Positions 1 through 11,700 of a stretch of DNA of 64,000 bases are shown one piece after another. Below the pieces are notes generated by a model, which did not search any database, was not told the DNA's origin, and was given only the letters and a program-made list of their open reading frames with translations. The translations under genes and the position numbers were made by a program. Source of the DNA: Kryptolebias marmoratus (taxonomy: Eukaryota; Chordata; Actinopteri; Cyprinodontiformes; Rivulidae); assembly GCF_001649575.2 (NCBI RefSeq), contig NC_051431.1:1975260-2039259 (forward strand), read 5' to 3'. Within the stretch, counting starts at the first letter, position 1. Each line of letters opens with the position of its first letter.

Positions 1-230
1 CGGAAAAAGCTAAATATCTGAAACAGCCGAATTTGCACCAATACCAAAAGTCATAGCCCACATGGCACGAATGAGCTGAACGTTTTGATATATGAACGGT
101 TGAAGTAGCTGAAAAATTGCGGAAGGAGATAGGTGCCAAAAAACGTATGGAATAGGGAAAGAATAATAATAGATAATAGATAATAAAGAGAAACAGGAAA
201 ACAATGGTGTGAATGCTTAAAAGCATTCAC
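1..230. repeat. Dispersed repeat with gaacgttttgatatatgaac block
   Basis: The block gctgaacgttttgatatatg near 75-95 recurs near 5275-5300 and 59905-59930 with similar flanks (catagc...catg upstream, agctgaa... downstream). Likely one end of the same family as the GCTAAAAG arrays. Beyond this, 231-1095 holds only AT-rich DNA and a small near-palindrome at 759-779. Confidence 0.5.
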
Positions 231-1095
231 ACAACTAAGCATCTTCAAATCTTTGTATTTTGTAAAAAGAATTATTAATAATTTGCTGATTTGTTGTTGC
301 ACAGTTGTACAGTTCCACTTTATCACAACACACCTGAATATTTTAAGATCTACATTTTATATTTATTCATATCTGTGTAATTATTCGCTCCGTATTTTGT
401 CCAAACTTTTAGTTTTTCAGTTTTTTGTAATTCTTTTAATGGGTGTGGAATTTTATTGTGCAAGCTTCTATTTTTATCTCTTTGCTGCTGACACACTGGT
501 ATTTCCTCACTGAGGAACAAATAAAGGATTATTCTATTCAGATGGAGTTATAAATATCTGAGGTGGATATGAAAGGTTAATATAAACAATAAAAGGGGGA
601 AAATGCATAACTTTTATGGGTGAAATGACACAAACTCTTTCTGCAGCCTGTAGAAATAAAAAACATTAAATGAGACAGAAACGTAATAAAACTGCTGTCG
701 TTTCCTCTTCCAGCAGCCTGTTGTCACCAGGCAGATTGTCTCTTTCTGCGTTTGTTTGCTTCGTTTAATTTAAACGAAGTCGTGAAGGTTTATTTGAGCT
801 GCTTCAGCTTGTCGGGCCGCTGGTTGGAGGTGAAGTTATGCCGATGGCTCAGGTTCAAGTAGCCGGAGCAGAGGAATGATTCAGGCCACGGAAAGAATGT
901 CAGGACCGCCAGAAGCTTCAAGCTGACGGCCGGGACACTATTTTAGATCCTTCAGCTTCACACGCTTAAACCTGACACGAGTGCGTCTGTCGCTGCAGCT
1001 CAGACACTAATGTTTTCATCAATGCTGGGTATTAGAAACGAATGCAGTTAGAAACGAATTCCTGTAATAACCTGAGCTGATTTCCTCTGTTTCAG

Positions 1096-1151
1096 ACTCT
1101 GACATAGACCGAGAGGACAGCCATGTTTTCAACCAGACCAGAGATCGAGCT
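1096..1151 (+). other. Candidate upstream coding exon, about 18 codons
   Basis: A strong polypyrimidine acceptor (tttcctctgtttcag) and a gtaagt donor flank 56 bases. With entry after one base of a split codon, they read SDIDREDSHVFNQTRDRA without a stop and end in phase 0, the phase needed to join the candidate exon at 3553. The other two frames contain stops. Any preceding exon would lie before this window. The gene is unidentified; it may be the 5' part of prx or an upstream gene read through into it. Confidence 0.45.
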
Positions 1152-1735
1152 GTAAGTAAACACAGCCTTTTCTTTTTTCTGCAAACATGCAAACCGACCA
1201 AGTTCCGTCTGTAATTCTTCTGACAGAAGAGTTTACATTTTTAAAACCCTCTCTGAGCATTAGATGCTCTGCTGAATGTCTGAGTCGCTGAAAAAAAGGA
1301 AAAACTGACACCAGTCTTGGTTAAAATGTGAGGTGGAAGTGGCTCCGTGGCGTGGTCCTGTCTCAGTCAAAAAAAATCAAAGAATCTGTCAAAAACCACC
1401 AAAAATTGTCTGAAAGGTTTAATTATTTATTCCAAATCCTTTGCAGACCTTAGAATAAACAGCTGTATAAACCTGAACCAGAAAAGGTTTTAGTTTCCTT
1501 CCACTTATTTCAGCTCACATCCAAAGAAATGTACCCAAAAGGAGTTTCGATTTTCTAAGATGGATCACAAAGAGTTTATAGCTTCTCAGCCAAATACTGA
1601 TATAAATCCTGGAAAAGCAACTAAATCAGTCTTCCTTCTGCGAAGCACAATAAACTATTTAAACCAAATTAAATTTTTAGCTTCCAGTAGGAAACTTGTG
1701 TACGTTTAAAAGGTGCAAAATGACTCTCTGAGTCA

Positions 1736-2057
1736 GCCGTCCATTTTCTTTACCTGCTTTTCCTCTCTGGGTCTGAGCTGGTGTCTCTCCCCAGCAGAGC
1801 GAGAGACGGAGGACACCTGGACATGTCTCCAGTCCATCACCGAGCCACATAGAGACAAACAACCCTTCACCGTCTCACTCACAGCCAGGGACGATTCAGA
1901 GTTACCAGTTACCCTAATATGCATGTTTTCAGTCTGTGGGAGGAAATCCACTCATGCACGGGGAGAACATGTAACTCCACCCAGTTCAGGAGGCGATCCT
2001 GTGACCTTCTTGCGGTGAGGCAACACCTCTAACCACTGCTGCACTGTGCCACCCAGA
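1736..2057. repeat. Common teleost interspersed repeat
   Basis: Carries the familiar order gtccattttctttacc, cagtccatcaccgagccacat, atgcatgttttcagtctgtgg, cacggggagaacatg, gtgaggcaacacctctaacc. This is a widespread fish repeat whose parent element I do not assign. Confidence 0.6.
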
Positions 2058-2780
2058 CTAATATTAATCTTTTCACGTATAACTGACACCATCACTGGAT
2101 GTAAGAATGAAGTAAAAAGAGGAGAAGCATGAAAACAACAGAAGTAATAATCCGAACAGTGTCTTTTTTTAGGTGCTGAGCTCCCAGGGAGAACCGGAAA
2201 CATGCTGTTGCAGGTCACACGGGCAAAGTGTTGAGACAAAATGTTTTCACAAGATTAACCGTGCGAGAGTTCATGAAACAAACAGTGGAAGGAGATGAGG
2301 GAGACGGGAGCGTGACATGTTTCCTCCCAGAGACGGCGTGAGCTGGAAACAAACTCCCTCCAGTTCAATAAAAGCAACAACACAACAATAACAACAGGTT
2401 TAAGATGAGCTGCAGAGAAATAAAGCATTTTCAAAGTGAAATTTGCATATTTTATTTATTTATTTTAAACCCACATCTACATGCAAAGAGGCAGAGAAAT
2501 AAACTGAAAAACTGCCTGAAGAACTGAGCTTCTTCATGCAGAGTGTGTTTATTTACACACACACACACACTGTAGACATGGCCTGTTTAAACAAGAGACT
2601 CCAGAGCACTGATCATCAAATGGTGGCCCGTGGGCCAAGCGGGGGAGACACTTCCAGCCGGCAGGGATTGGGAGCATTTAGCTAGCCTTTTGCTTTTTTA
2701 GCTTCGAGCTAACATTTTGCTACTTTCAGCTTTCAGATAGCTTTTTGCTGCTTTTAGCTAGTGTTTTGCTACATTTAGCT

Positions 2781-2993
2781 CAGGGGTGGGCAATCCTGGT
2801 CCTGGAGAGCCATTATCCTGCATGTTTTCCTTGTTTCTCTGCTCCAACACACCTGATTCAGAGGTTAAATCACCTCTTCATGTTCTGCAGAAGCCTGTTA
2901 ATCCCCCATTGATTCAGATCAGGTGTGTTGGAGCAGAGGAACAAGGAAAACCTGCAGGATGGAGGCCCTGAGGACCAGGATTGCCCACCCCTG
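2781..2993. mobile_element. hAT-like MITE
   Basis: The 213-base element has perfect terminal inverted repeats beginning CAGGGGTGGGCAATCCTGG and ending in the complement. An 8-base near-duplication flanks it (atttagct / atttacct), the hAT hallmark. The interior is largely palindromic (ctccaacacacctgat and complement). It is inserted in a GCTAAAAG-type repeat upstream of prx. Confidence 0.75.
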
Positions 2994-3552
2994 ATTTACC
3001 TTATAGCTAGCATTTTATTTCTTTTAGCTGGTGTTCTGCTTCCTTTAGCTTTAACAACTCAGTTTCAGCTTCTTCAGCAAAACTTTGCAAGTCAAGTCAT
3101 TCAGCACTCAGCATTAACACTGCATTGTTGCAGAAAATGTGATTTCTGTAGTTATAAATATTAATAATAATATGAAGAGGAAGAATTATTTGTGTATTTC
3201 TTGCAGTAAAGGCTGGCCCCTGCAGAGTCTGCCCCGAACACATGTTGTCTGAGTTTTTTCTGATGTAGCTCTGTGGAGCAGCAGGTTCAGTGGAAGAGCT
3301 GAAATGTCAAACATGTATTTGTTGATATGAGCTGTAAATCTTCACACCGCAGTTCAGGTGTGTTTTAGATTTTCTCTCCGTGGAGCCTCCTGCTGCAGAG
3401 CTGCTCTGCATGCAGCTCAGAGCCTGATTAGCCGAGTTAAAGGGTGAAACACTGACAACCGGAGCGTTAAACCGTCTCGCCTTCTGTTCTGGGATCAGGT
3501 AAAACACAAGAGGAGGTCGCCCCCCTCTACCAGGTCCCCCTCCGCCCCACAG

Positions 3553-3606
3553 CGTACCCCTCACCACAGCAGCGCCGCCGACGAGCAGGAGAGCCCCGAG
3601 AGAGTG
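3553..3606 (+). other. Candidate upstream coding exon, 18 codons
   Basis: A pyrimidine-rich acceptor (ctccgccccacag) and a gtgagg donor bound exactly 18 open codons in phase 0, reading RTPHHSSAADEQESPERV. It would join directly, in frame, to the exon at 5670. The composition (His/Ser/Glu, phosphosite-like SPER) looks like a disordered linker. Coding status is inferred from splice signals and phase agreement only. Confidence 0.5.
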
Positions 3607-5669
3607 GTGAGGCACACACACACACACACACAGACACAGTGCAACAAATACCTTCCTGTATCTGCAAAAAGGAAAGCCTACAACTACAGACAGCTCACAC
3701 AGAGTGTCACAATCATCAGGTTTCAGTGAAACTTTAAGGCTGAAATAAAAGAATTAAAACTGATCCTGGTTTTTTTATTGAGCTCATTTCTTAGATTTTG
3801 TTGTCAGGTCTTTTTGGAGATTTGCTTCATTTGTAGTCGAACGATTTGTTTTGCAAAGAAACATCTTCTCATCTTCATTTCTGTACCTTCATAAATCATT
3901 GCTGCGTTTGGTTTTTATATCAAATAATCTCACCTTCTCAGGTTTAAAGTACTCTTCAGTGTATCTTAACCTTCTGCAGGTCCCAATCAGCCCAAACAGC
4001 AAAGAGAAATTAAAGATGCACATGCCATGCAAGAGTTCGGGTCTTAGGAGGTTCTTTTGTTTGTATGTTTTAGGTTCATTTAAACATGCAACTGAAAAGT
4101 TTATCTTTAGTCATCAACTCAAACACATTCCCTTTTTATTTCTGGCTAAAATATTTTCAAAACTAATAAAACGAATCTTAAAAGTATTGTTTTTTAAAAA
4201 AGCACATTTTTAGCATACAGTAATACTGCAGTGTACAGACACTATTAAAACTTCAAGACAAAATATATATTCTGCTCTCAAGAAGATTTTTGAATTAATT
4301 TAAACATTTATTCAAGTAAAACATAAGCTGCAGTTACCAGAAACCTTTTAACCATAACAGGTTTTTATTTGACTGAAATGCTAATAAATAAAATCTATTT
4401 AAGCACAGAAAAAAGGCAAAGTGGTTCTTGTTTTATTATTTCTATTTTTGGGAATTTGCAGCTTATTTAAAAAAGATTAATTCACTTTCTTAACAAATAG
4501 CTTACATGGATGTAAATGATTTAACAGTTAGTTTAAACAAACCTTTTTTTTGTAAATATTTGCAAACTTGAGAAATTGGTGATTTATGAAAATAACATTA
4601 TCATAATCTTTTTGTTTTAGAGTTTTTCTTGATCAAACAGCATTTCAATTGGGCAAAAGCTAAATAAACAAGTCAAATTATTCATGCATGTGCAGCCTTT
4701 TTAAATTATGTTTTTAAAAAAGTGTCAGTTTACGTTTTGGCCCATTATTCAGATTTATTGTACGATGGCTGTGGCTGTCAGGGTCAAACTGCACCACAAA
4801 GGTTCCTCTCCGATCCGCTGAGCTCACCGTTCAGCTCATAAACAAGCTTTGGTTTCTCTCGGATCAGCAGAAACATCAGCTTCAGCCTTTTCATGCAGCA
4901 GCAGCAGCTGCTCCGTCCAAAGTCAACAACAAAACATCTGAGTTTGGCAGCTCTGGACTGCTGTGACGCCCGCTGGGTCCAAAACTTTTAAAAGTTTTTG
5001 TTAATTGTGTATCTGCTGAACAAATATCAGCTGAAACAGACAAAAAAATGAATATGTAAACAAACATAGTCAGCAAACCAGATGCAAAACAGTAGCTGAA
5101 ACTGATAAAACTGTAGCTAAAAGTAGCACAAAAATAGAGCCTGTACACTAAAGCATTTTTCTTTTTTAAAAACAAGGAATTGAAGAGATCTAAATGTATT
5201 TTGGGGGAATTTTTATTTTGAATAAAGTTAAATATTTTGAAAAGTGTATAAGTTCTAGTAAACTATTCTTCATTGAGCTGAACATTCTGATATATGAACG
5301 AATAAAACAGCACAGAGAACATTTTTTCTTATTGTTAAGAAATAAGAATTGCACTTAAAGATCACAGTCCACCAAAATAAAACTCTCCAGAATTCATTTT
5401 TTAATAAAAAGGTCTTCCTTTGCCTCTGCTATAGCTTTCAGGAAATCTGGTTAAGCACTTTATGCTTAATTTTGTTGACAGCATTGAAAACATATCTCCA
5501 CTGTTCCTGTATTTTATTGTTTTAGCCAATATTTTACCTGCAGAATATATAATATTACAGTAACGGTAATATTAGATTTATTATTCCTCTTTAAGACAGA
5601 TCAGCAGTGGTTTTCTGGCATCGTGTTGTCATTATCCTTATCGTAAAGTTTCTTGCGTTTTGTTTGCAG

Positions 5670-5795
5670 GAGCAGAAGGAGAAACTCCATGCAGAGCTGA
5701 AGCAGGTGTTGAGTCAGAAAAGAAGTCATCTGAGAGATTCAACCTGCCAGCTGGCACAAGCAGAGATGGATTCAGAGCCAGCAGAGGAACAGACA
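5670..5795 (+). other. prx: First PDZ-proximal prx exon, open beyond the predicted start
   Basis: The acceptor tgtttgcag at 5661-5669 and the donor gtaag at 5796 bound a 126-base exon of 42 whole codons. The 32 codons before the ATG at 5766 are in frame with prx, lack stops, and encode a charged, probably helical segment beginning EQKEKLHAELKQVLS. Either the exon is part 5' UTR, or a longer N-terminal isoform exists. I do not recognise the segment as part of mammalian periaxin. Confidence 0.7.
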
Positions 5796-8700
5796 GTAAG
5801 CAGGCAAACAATTAGCCCTTCGTTATTCTCATTCTGTAGGGTTTAATTAGATGCTTACTCAATTATCAATCCATAATATAACTGGATTTTATATAAATGC
5901 CTACGTAAAGACAGATTCTTCTTCACAAGTTCCAGTTTCTGTTCAGTTTTTTTGTCATTTATGAGTTCTCTGAGTTATTTCCTTTGGTCAGCCTCTGGAA
6001 AAGTGACTGTAGTCCGAGAGTAAAATGACCTTTCCTCTGTGACAGCATAATGGATAAAATGGATACAGAAGTAAAGTGCAAGGTGACAAATAACTCCACA
6101 GTAAAATCTGAAATCACTCAGGCAAGCTGAACAATGTTACTGCTCGTACAATGAAAAAAAATCAACACAGAAAAAGATTTTCATTATTTGATTACTAAAA
6201 CTGTGGTTGTCATGCTGGTTTTAATTGCTCACAAGGCAGGAGGAAAAAATAAGAAAAAGATAATAATTAAGCTCAAACTAACCTAGAATGAGGATGAAAG
6301 CTTCATGTATCTGGGGGCCCTGAACATTATGTTTGTGTGTCTCAGAATGTGGAGGAAGTCTCCAAGGCGATGGAAATCATGGTGGAGACAGAGGCAGAAG
6401 TCGGCGCCAGCGGCTACAGCGTGACGGGTGGAGGGGAGCAGGGCATCTTTGTTAAAGACGTCCTCAAAGACTCTCCAGCTGCTAAACACCTGAGTCTGCA
6501 ACAAGGTGCCTGTCACTTCTCATGGCTTAGGGAAGCTGCTTCCTAACAGCTTTATGTCAAAATCAAGACGAAAACTGCAGATTTCATCAGCATTCTGCAG
6601 CACAGCTCACTCATTTGATGCAATTTTTAATCCCCACATTTAATATTAGTAGATCTTTTTTTTCCTCCAGAAAAACTTTATTTAAAGGCCTAGATTTCCA
6701 TGAAGGAATGCCCTTCATGTCTGAGTTTTAGACTAAAACTATCCTGTGTTTAGAAAGATGGTTTTGGTTAAATCTTGAAAAGAACTTCATGAACTCATGC
6801 AATATTTCACACGAGCTGTTAGCTGTTGGATTATGTGTTGTGAATGACTCTCAGCTACCACCACACTAAATTTTAGCTTAGTATCTTTTAAATATTTACA
6901 TCTTTCTCTTGTACATATCAATCTTCAGGGTTGACAGACAATTTTTTCAAATATACTCTTATAGTATTTGGCAACACAACCTCTGCGTGCAGGTATGTTC
7001 TTAAAAACTGAAAATCATTTTGCACACATTCACTGGTTTTTGTCCTCGGTTGTGAAGGTGATCAGCTGCTGAGTGCTAAGGTCTACTTTGACAACGTGAA
7101 GTATGAAGACGCTCTCAGGATCCTTCAGTGTGCGGAGCCCTATAAGGTCAGCTTCCAGCTGAAGAGGACCGTCCCTGAAGCTGAGGTCAGCGTGAGACCA
7201 AGAGTTCCAAGTGTGGACGTCAAAAATCCTAAAGTCAAGGTAGCCAAAATGGTAAATACAATTTTTTGTATTTATGACATTAAACCATACTTAAAGTTCA
7301 AATTTGATTGATTTGCCAGTGATGACTCAAACACAAGACTTTATAAAAAGTATCGCTTCTGTTGTTTTTGTTTGTATGTTTGGGATGTGCTGACCAACTA
7401 GTACTTCAGGGCATTTTCTTTGAATACATTTTCCCTTAAAATTCCAAACGCTCCGTCCTGACTGGGGATGAGTCTCAGTTGGACGAGTTCAAGTATCTCG
7501 GAGTCTTGTCCACAAGTGATGAAAGGATGGAGAAAGAGATGGACCGAAGGACTGGGGCCTGGTCTGAAGTAATGAGGACGTTGCTCTGGTTTGTCATGGT
7601 GAAGACTTGAAGACTTACCAGTCCATCTTCGTATAACTGAGTCCTGACCGAAAGAACGAGATCCCAGATATAAGGGGCTGAAATGAGCTTTCTCTGTAGG
7701 GTGGCCGGGCTCAGCCTTAGAGATATGGTGAAGAGTTTCATAACTTGGGGGAAAACTCAGAGTAGAGCCGCTGCTCCTCCTCAACAAAAAGAGTCAACTG
7801 AGGTGGTTCAGGCATCTGATTAGGATGCCTCCTGGATGCATCCTTTTAGGGTTTTTTCAGGCACATCCCACAGGGAAGAGACCCCACAGCAGACCCAGAA
7901 CTCACTGGAGGGATCGTGTATCTTCTCTGGCCTTGGAACACCTTGGGATCCCCCAGGAAGATCTGGAGAGGGAGGTCTGGGTTTTCCTACTGGACCTGTT
8001 GCCTCTGCGACCCAACCACAGATAAGTGGTAGAAGATAGGTGGATGGAATAAAAATTTTGATATGCAATAATTAACATGCATGCACCACCAGATGCCAAA
8101 ACACAGTGCTAACAATTACATCCCTTTAAGTTCAATTAAGTTTATTTATATAGCACCAAGTCCCAACAAAAGTCGCCTCAGGGCTCTGTACAAAAACATT
8201 CACATAAATTTTAAAGAGCCAGTTAGTAAAGATTATCGATCAAAGGAAGCCAGAAAATTTCATTGAATCTTCACAGTCTTCCATCCTGAGCAGCACACTG
8301 ACAACAGTGGAAAGGAAAATCTCACTTTTAACAAGAAGAAACGTCCAGCAGAACCAGGCTCAGGGCGAGCGGCCATCTGTTTGGACAAGCTAGAATAACT
8401 GGTCCAGGTGTAGATTCTATTAGAAGAAAGACAAAGAAATGATGTTGACTGACCATAAAAACCTGTCTTGTTCATGTGTTTCTGTTGTAGAGTGTGAAGG
8501 GCACAAAGCCGTTCAAGGCCCTTAAGAAAAGAGGTGGTCGTTTTGGTCTGAAAAGGTTGAAAGAGAAGCACAGGGAGGAGCATGTAATTGAAGGAACTCC
8601 TCCACGACTGGAAACTGGTGACGTGGATTTGGAGGTCTCACTTCCAAAAATCAAACAAAGGAAGAGCGGGAAGTTTAAAGAAGAAGACATCCGAGGAACA

Positions 8701-11700
8701 ACAAGCGTGGGGAAAGCAAAAAGAAGGATCAGGTTGGTCTTTTTTGTGTTCTGTCACTTATTAAAATTTAACAAACACAAAAATATACTAGTAGTATTTA
8801 CAGTGTTGTTTTTATTTCTTTTACTCTTCCAGGTTTCCTCACATGAAAGTCAAGAAATACGCCAGAACAGATTCAGAAGGAAAAGTGGAAACAGGACAGC
8901 TTGAAGGACACGTAAACATCCCTCCATCGGAAATACCTGAAGCTAAAGTAAAAGCCAAAGGGAAAGGACACAAATTTGGAATAAAATTTCCTAAAACTAA
9001 ACACATAAAGTCAGATTCTTGTTTGGAAAGTGGATCTGTGGAGCTGGAGCCTCCAGATGTAAGCCTCCAGCCACCATCAGTAGAGTTCAGTTTGTCAGGC
9101 AATAAAGACAAGGATCTGGAAAAGAGAGGGTCAAAGTTTAATCCCCCAGATGTGGAGTTTGCGCTCCCTTTAGGAAAGCCCGAAGTGCCAAAAGTGAAGG
9201 TATCGGCAGGAATTAAAGCTCCCAAAGTTGACATAAAAGGAGAAGCCGAGGCAGCTGAAGGGAAGATTAATGTGGACAGTGGCATGGGAGACACAAAACT
9301 CAAAAAGCCGAAGTTAAAACTTCCCAAAGTTAGACTCTCACGTCATTCAGATGAGATTGATGGTGAAATAAAGGTGAAGGCTGAGGGGATGAAAATACCT
9401 CATGTTGACGTAAAAACAAAAGGAGATGGTAAGGTTAGGCTTCCAGAGACACAACTCACCAAACCAAAAGTTAAAGGTGAAGCTGGTTCTCTTGAACTTC
9501 CCTCAGTTGATGTTTCTTTGCCAAAAGTTAAGTTTGACACCGATGGTTCACTCCAAGATCATGAAGGAGCAGTGAAGATGCCTGCCATCAATATATCTGT
9601 GCCAAAGGTGGATTTGGAATTTGATACAGGGCAAAGAATTCCAGATGAAGTGGAGGGCACCATTAAAGGAACTAAAATCTCCATGCCAAAGGTTGATATC
9701 TCTTTACCAAAAATGGGATCTCCTAATGTGGATATTGAGTGTCCAGATGGTGCAGGAGAGTTTAATCCACCTTCTGTTGACAGCTCCATCCCAACAGTGC
9801 AATCGGACGTGGATATGGATTATTATGTTGGTGGAGATGGAAAGTTCAAAATGCCTGAATTTGGCATAACTCTCCCAAAAGTAAAGCCATCAGAGCAAGA
9901 AGTGGAAAGGGGTTTCAAGTTACCCAAAGTAGACTTAACTCTTCCCAAATACAAAAGTGATCATGAAGGAGACGGAAAGTTTCAACTACCATCACTTGAT
10001 GTCTCGCTTCCTAAAGGTGAGGTGGAAGTCGGCACTAAACTTAAAAAGCCTGACATTTCATTGCCGAAAGGTAAAATAAAGGGAGATGTTGAAATGGAAG
10101 GACATGTTGAAAAGGGTGGGAAATTCAAAATGCCTTCAGCCAAAATCATTCTACCTGAGATTGGAACAGGTGGGGCTGAGGTTGATATACAAGGACCGAA
10201 GATTAAAGGAGAGAAAATTAAAGTGCCATCAGTTGACATTTCTCTTCCAAAACCCAAAGGTGAGGCCAATATTGAGGGAAATGTAAAAGGAGGCAAATTC
10301 AGCATGCCCTCTGTAAACATTTCTCTTCCCAAAACAAAGTTTCCTGAAGGAGACTTTAAAGTAGAAGGCCCTGAACTTCCAAATGTCGACTTATCGCTTC
10401 CCATTTCAAATAGAGGGGGAAACGTGGAATATGGAGGAAATGGCAGCACCAAATTTAACATGCCAACTATTGACATCTCACTCCCAAAGGGGAAAATCAA
10501 AGAACTAGAAGTAGATATTAAAGAACCCAGAGTCAAAGGAGGAGCAAAAGTCAACATGCCATCGCTTGACATCTCTCTTCCTGCAACAAAATCACCTGAG
10601 GGGGAGATAACAATTGAAGGTTCTACAGGTAAAAAGGAAAGGTTCCAGATGCCTTCATTAGACGTGTCACTACCACAAGTCAAGAAACCAGAAAGTGACA
10701 TCAGCATCGAAGGTCCTGATATTAAGGTCAAATTACCAAAGGCAAAATTAGACTTAAAGGGAGGTGAGATCAAAGAAGGGAAATTTAACATACCTACACC
10801 TGATATCTCTCTTCCAGAAGGAAAAACAGAGGGTAAGATAGAGATTGAAGGAAGAGGAAGCAAGGTAAAGATGCCTTCATTTGATGTGTCTCTTCCTAAA
10901 ATGAAATCAAAGCAAGCAGACATCAATATCAAAGGGCCAGAACTTAAAAGTGGGGACATTAAAGCACCAACTATTGACATTTCAACGCCTCAAGGGTCAT
11001 TTGAAGGAGATATTGCTTTTGATGGTGAAGAAAAAGGAGGTGCATTCAAACTACCATCTGTTGATATCAGCCTACCTGGAGTTAAACTCCCAGAAGGAGA
11101 CGTCAATATTCAAGGTCCAAAAGTCAAAGGTGGGAAGTTTGAAATGCCCAAAATTGATCTCTCACTTCCCAAAGGAAAAGAACATGGAAATATTGATATT
11201 GACATTCACTCTGGAATGGATGGAAACATTGATGTACCTTCTTGTGGAATTGGAGTTGGAGGACCTAAAGGAAAAACAGAAAAATTCAAAATGCCCAAAG
11301 TTGATATAACTCTTCCAAAGCTGCCAGAAGTTGAAGGGAAAATAGAAATGCCAGCTGTTGATATTTCTCTTCCAAAAGAAAAACTAAAGGGAGATCTAGA
11401 CATTGACCCAAAAGGAGCCAAATTTCACATCCCTTCACTCAACATTAATCTTCCTAAAGTAAAATCCAAGGAGGCAAGTATTGATGTAAAAGGACAGAAA
11501 GGAAAATTTGAAATGCCATGGATGGATATAACACAACCTAAAATAAAATCTCCAGAGGTAGATGTCAAACTCCAGGGTACAGATGTTGACATTTCATTTC
11601 CAAAGGTAAAAGCTCCTGAGGGTGATGTCACAATAAAACAACCTGAAATAAAAGGCAGAAAGATTGAGCTGCCAGACATTGATATTTCACTACCCAAAGG

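Noticed and set aside
9982..10980. Long minus-strand open frame (332 codons), and others like it at 11425-12090 and 16510-17112, antisense to the prx exon
   Set aside because: They mirror the Lys/Pro/Ser-rich codon pattern of the sense repeats and carry no independent domain, so they are by-products of repeat composition.
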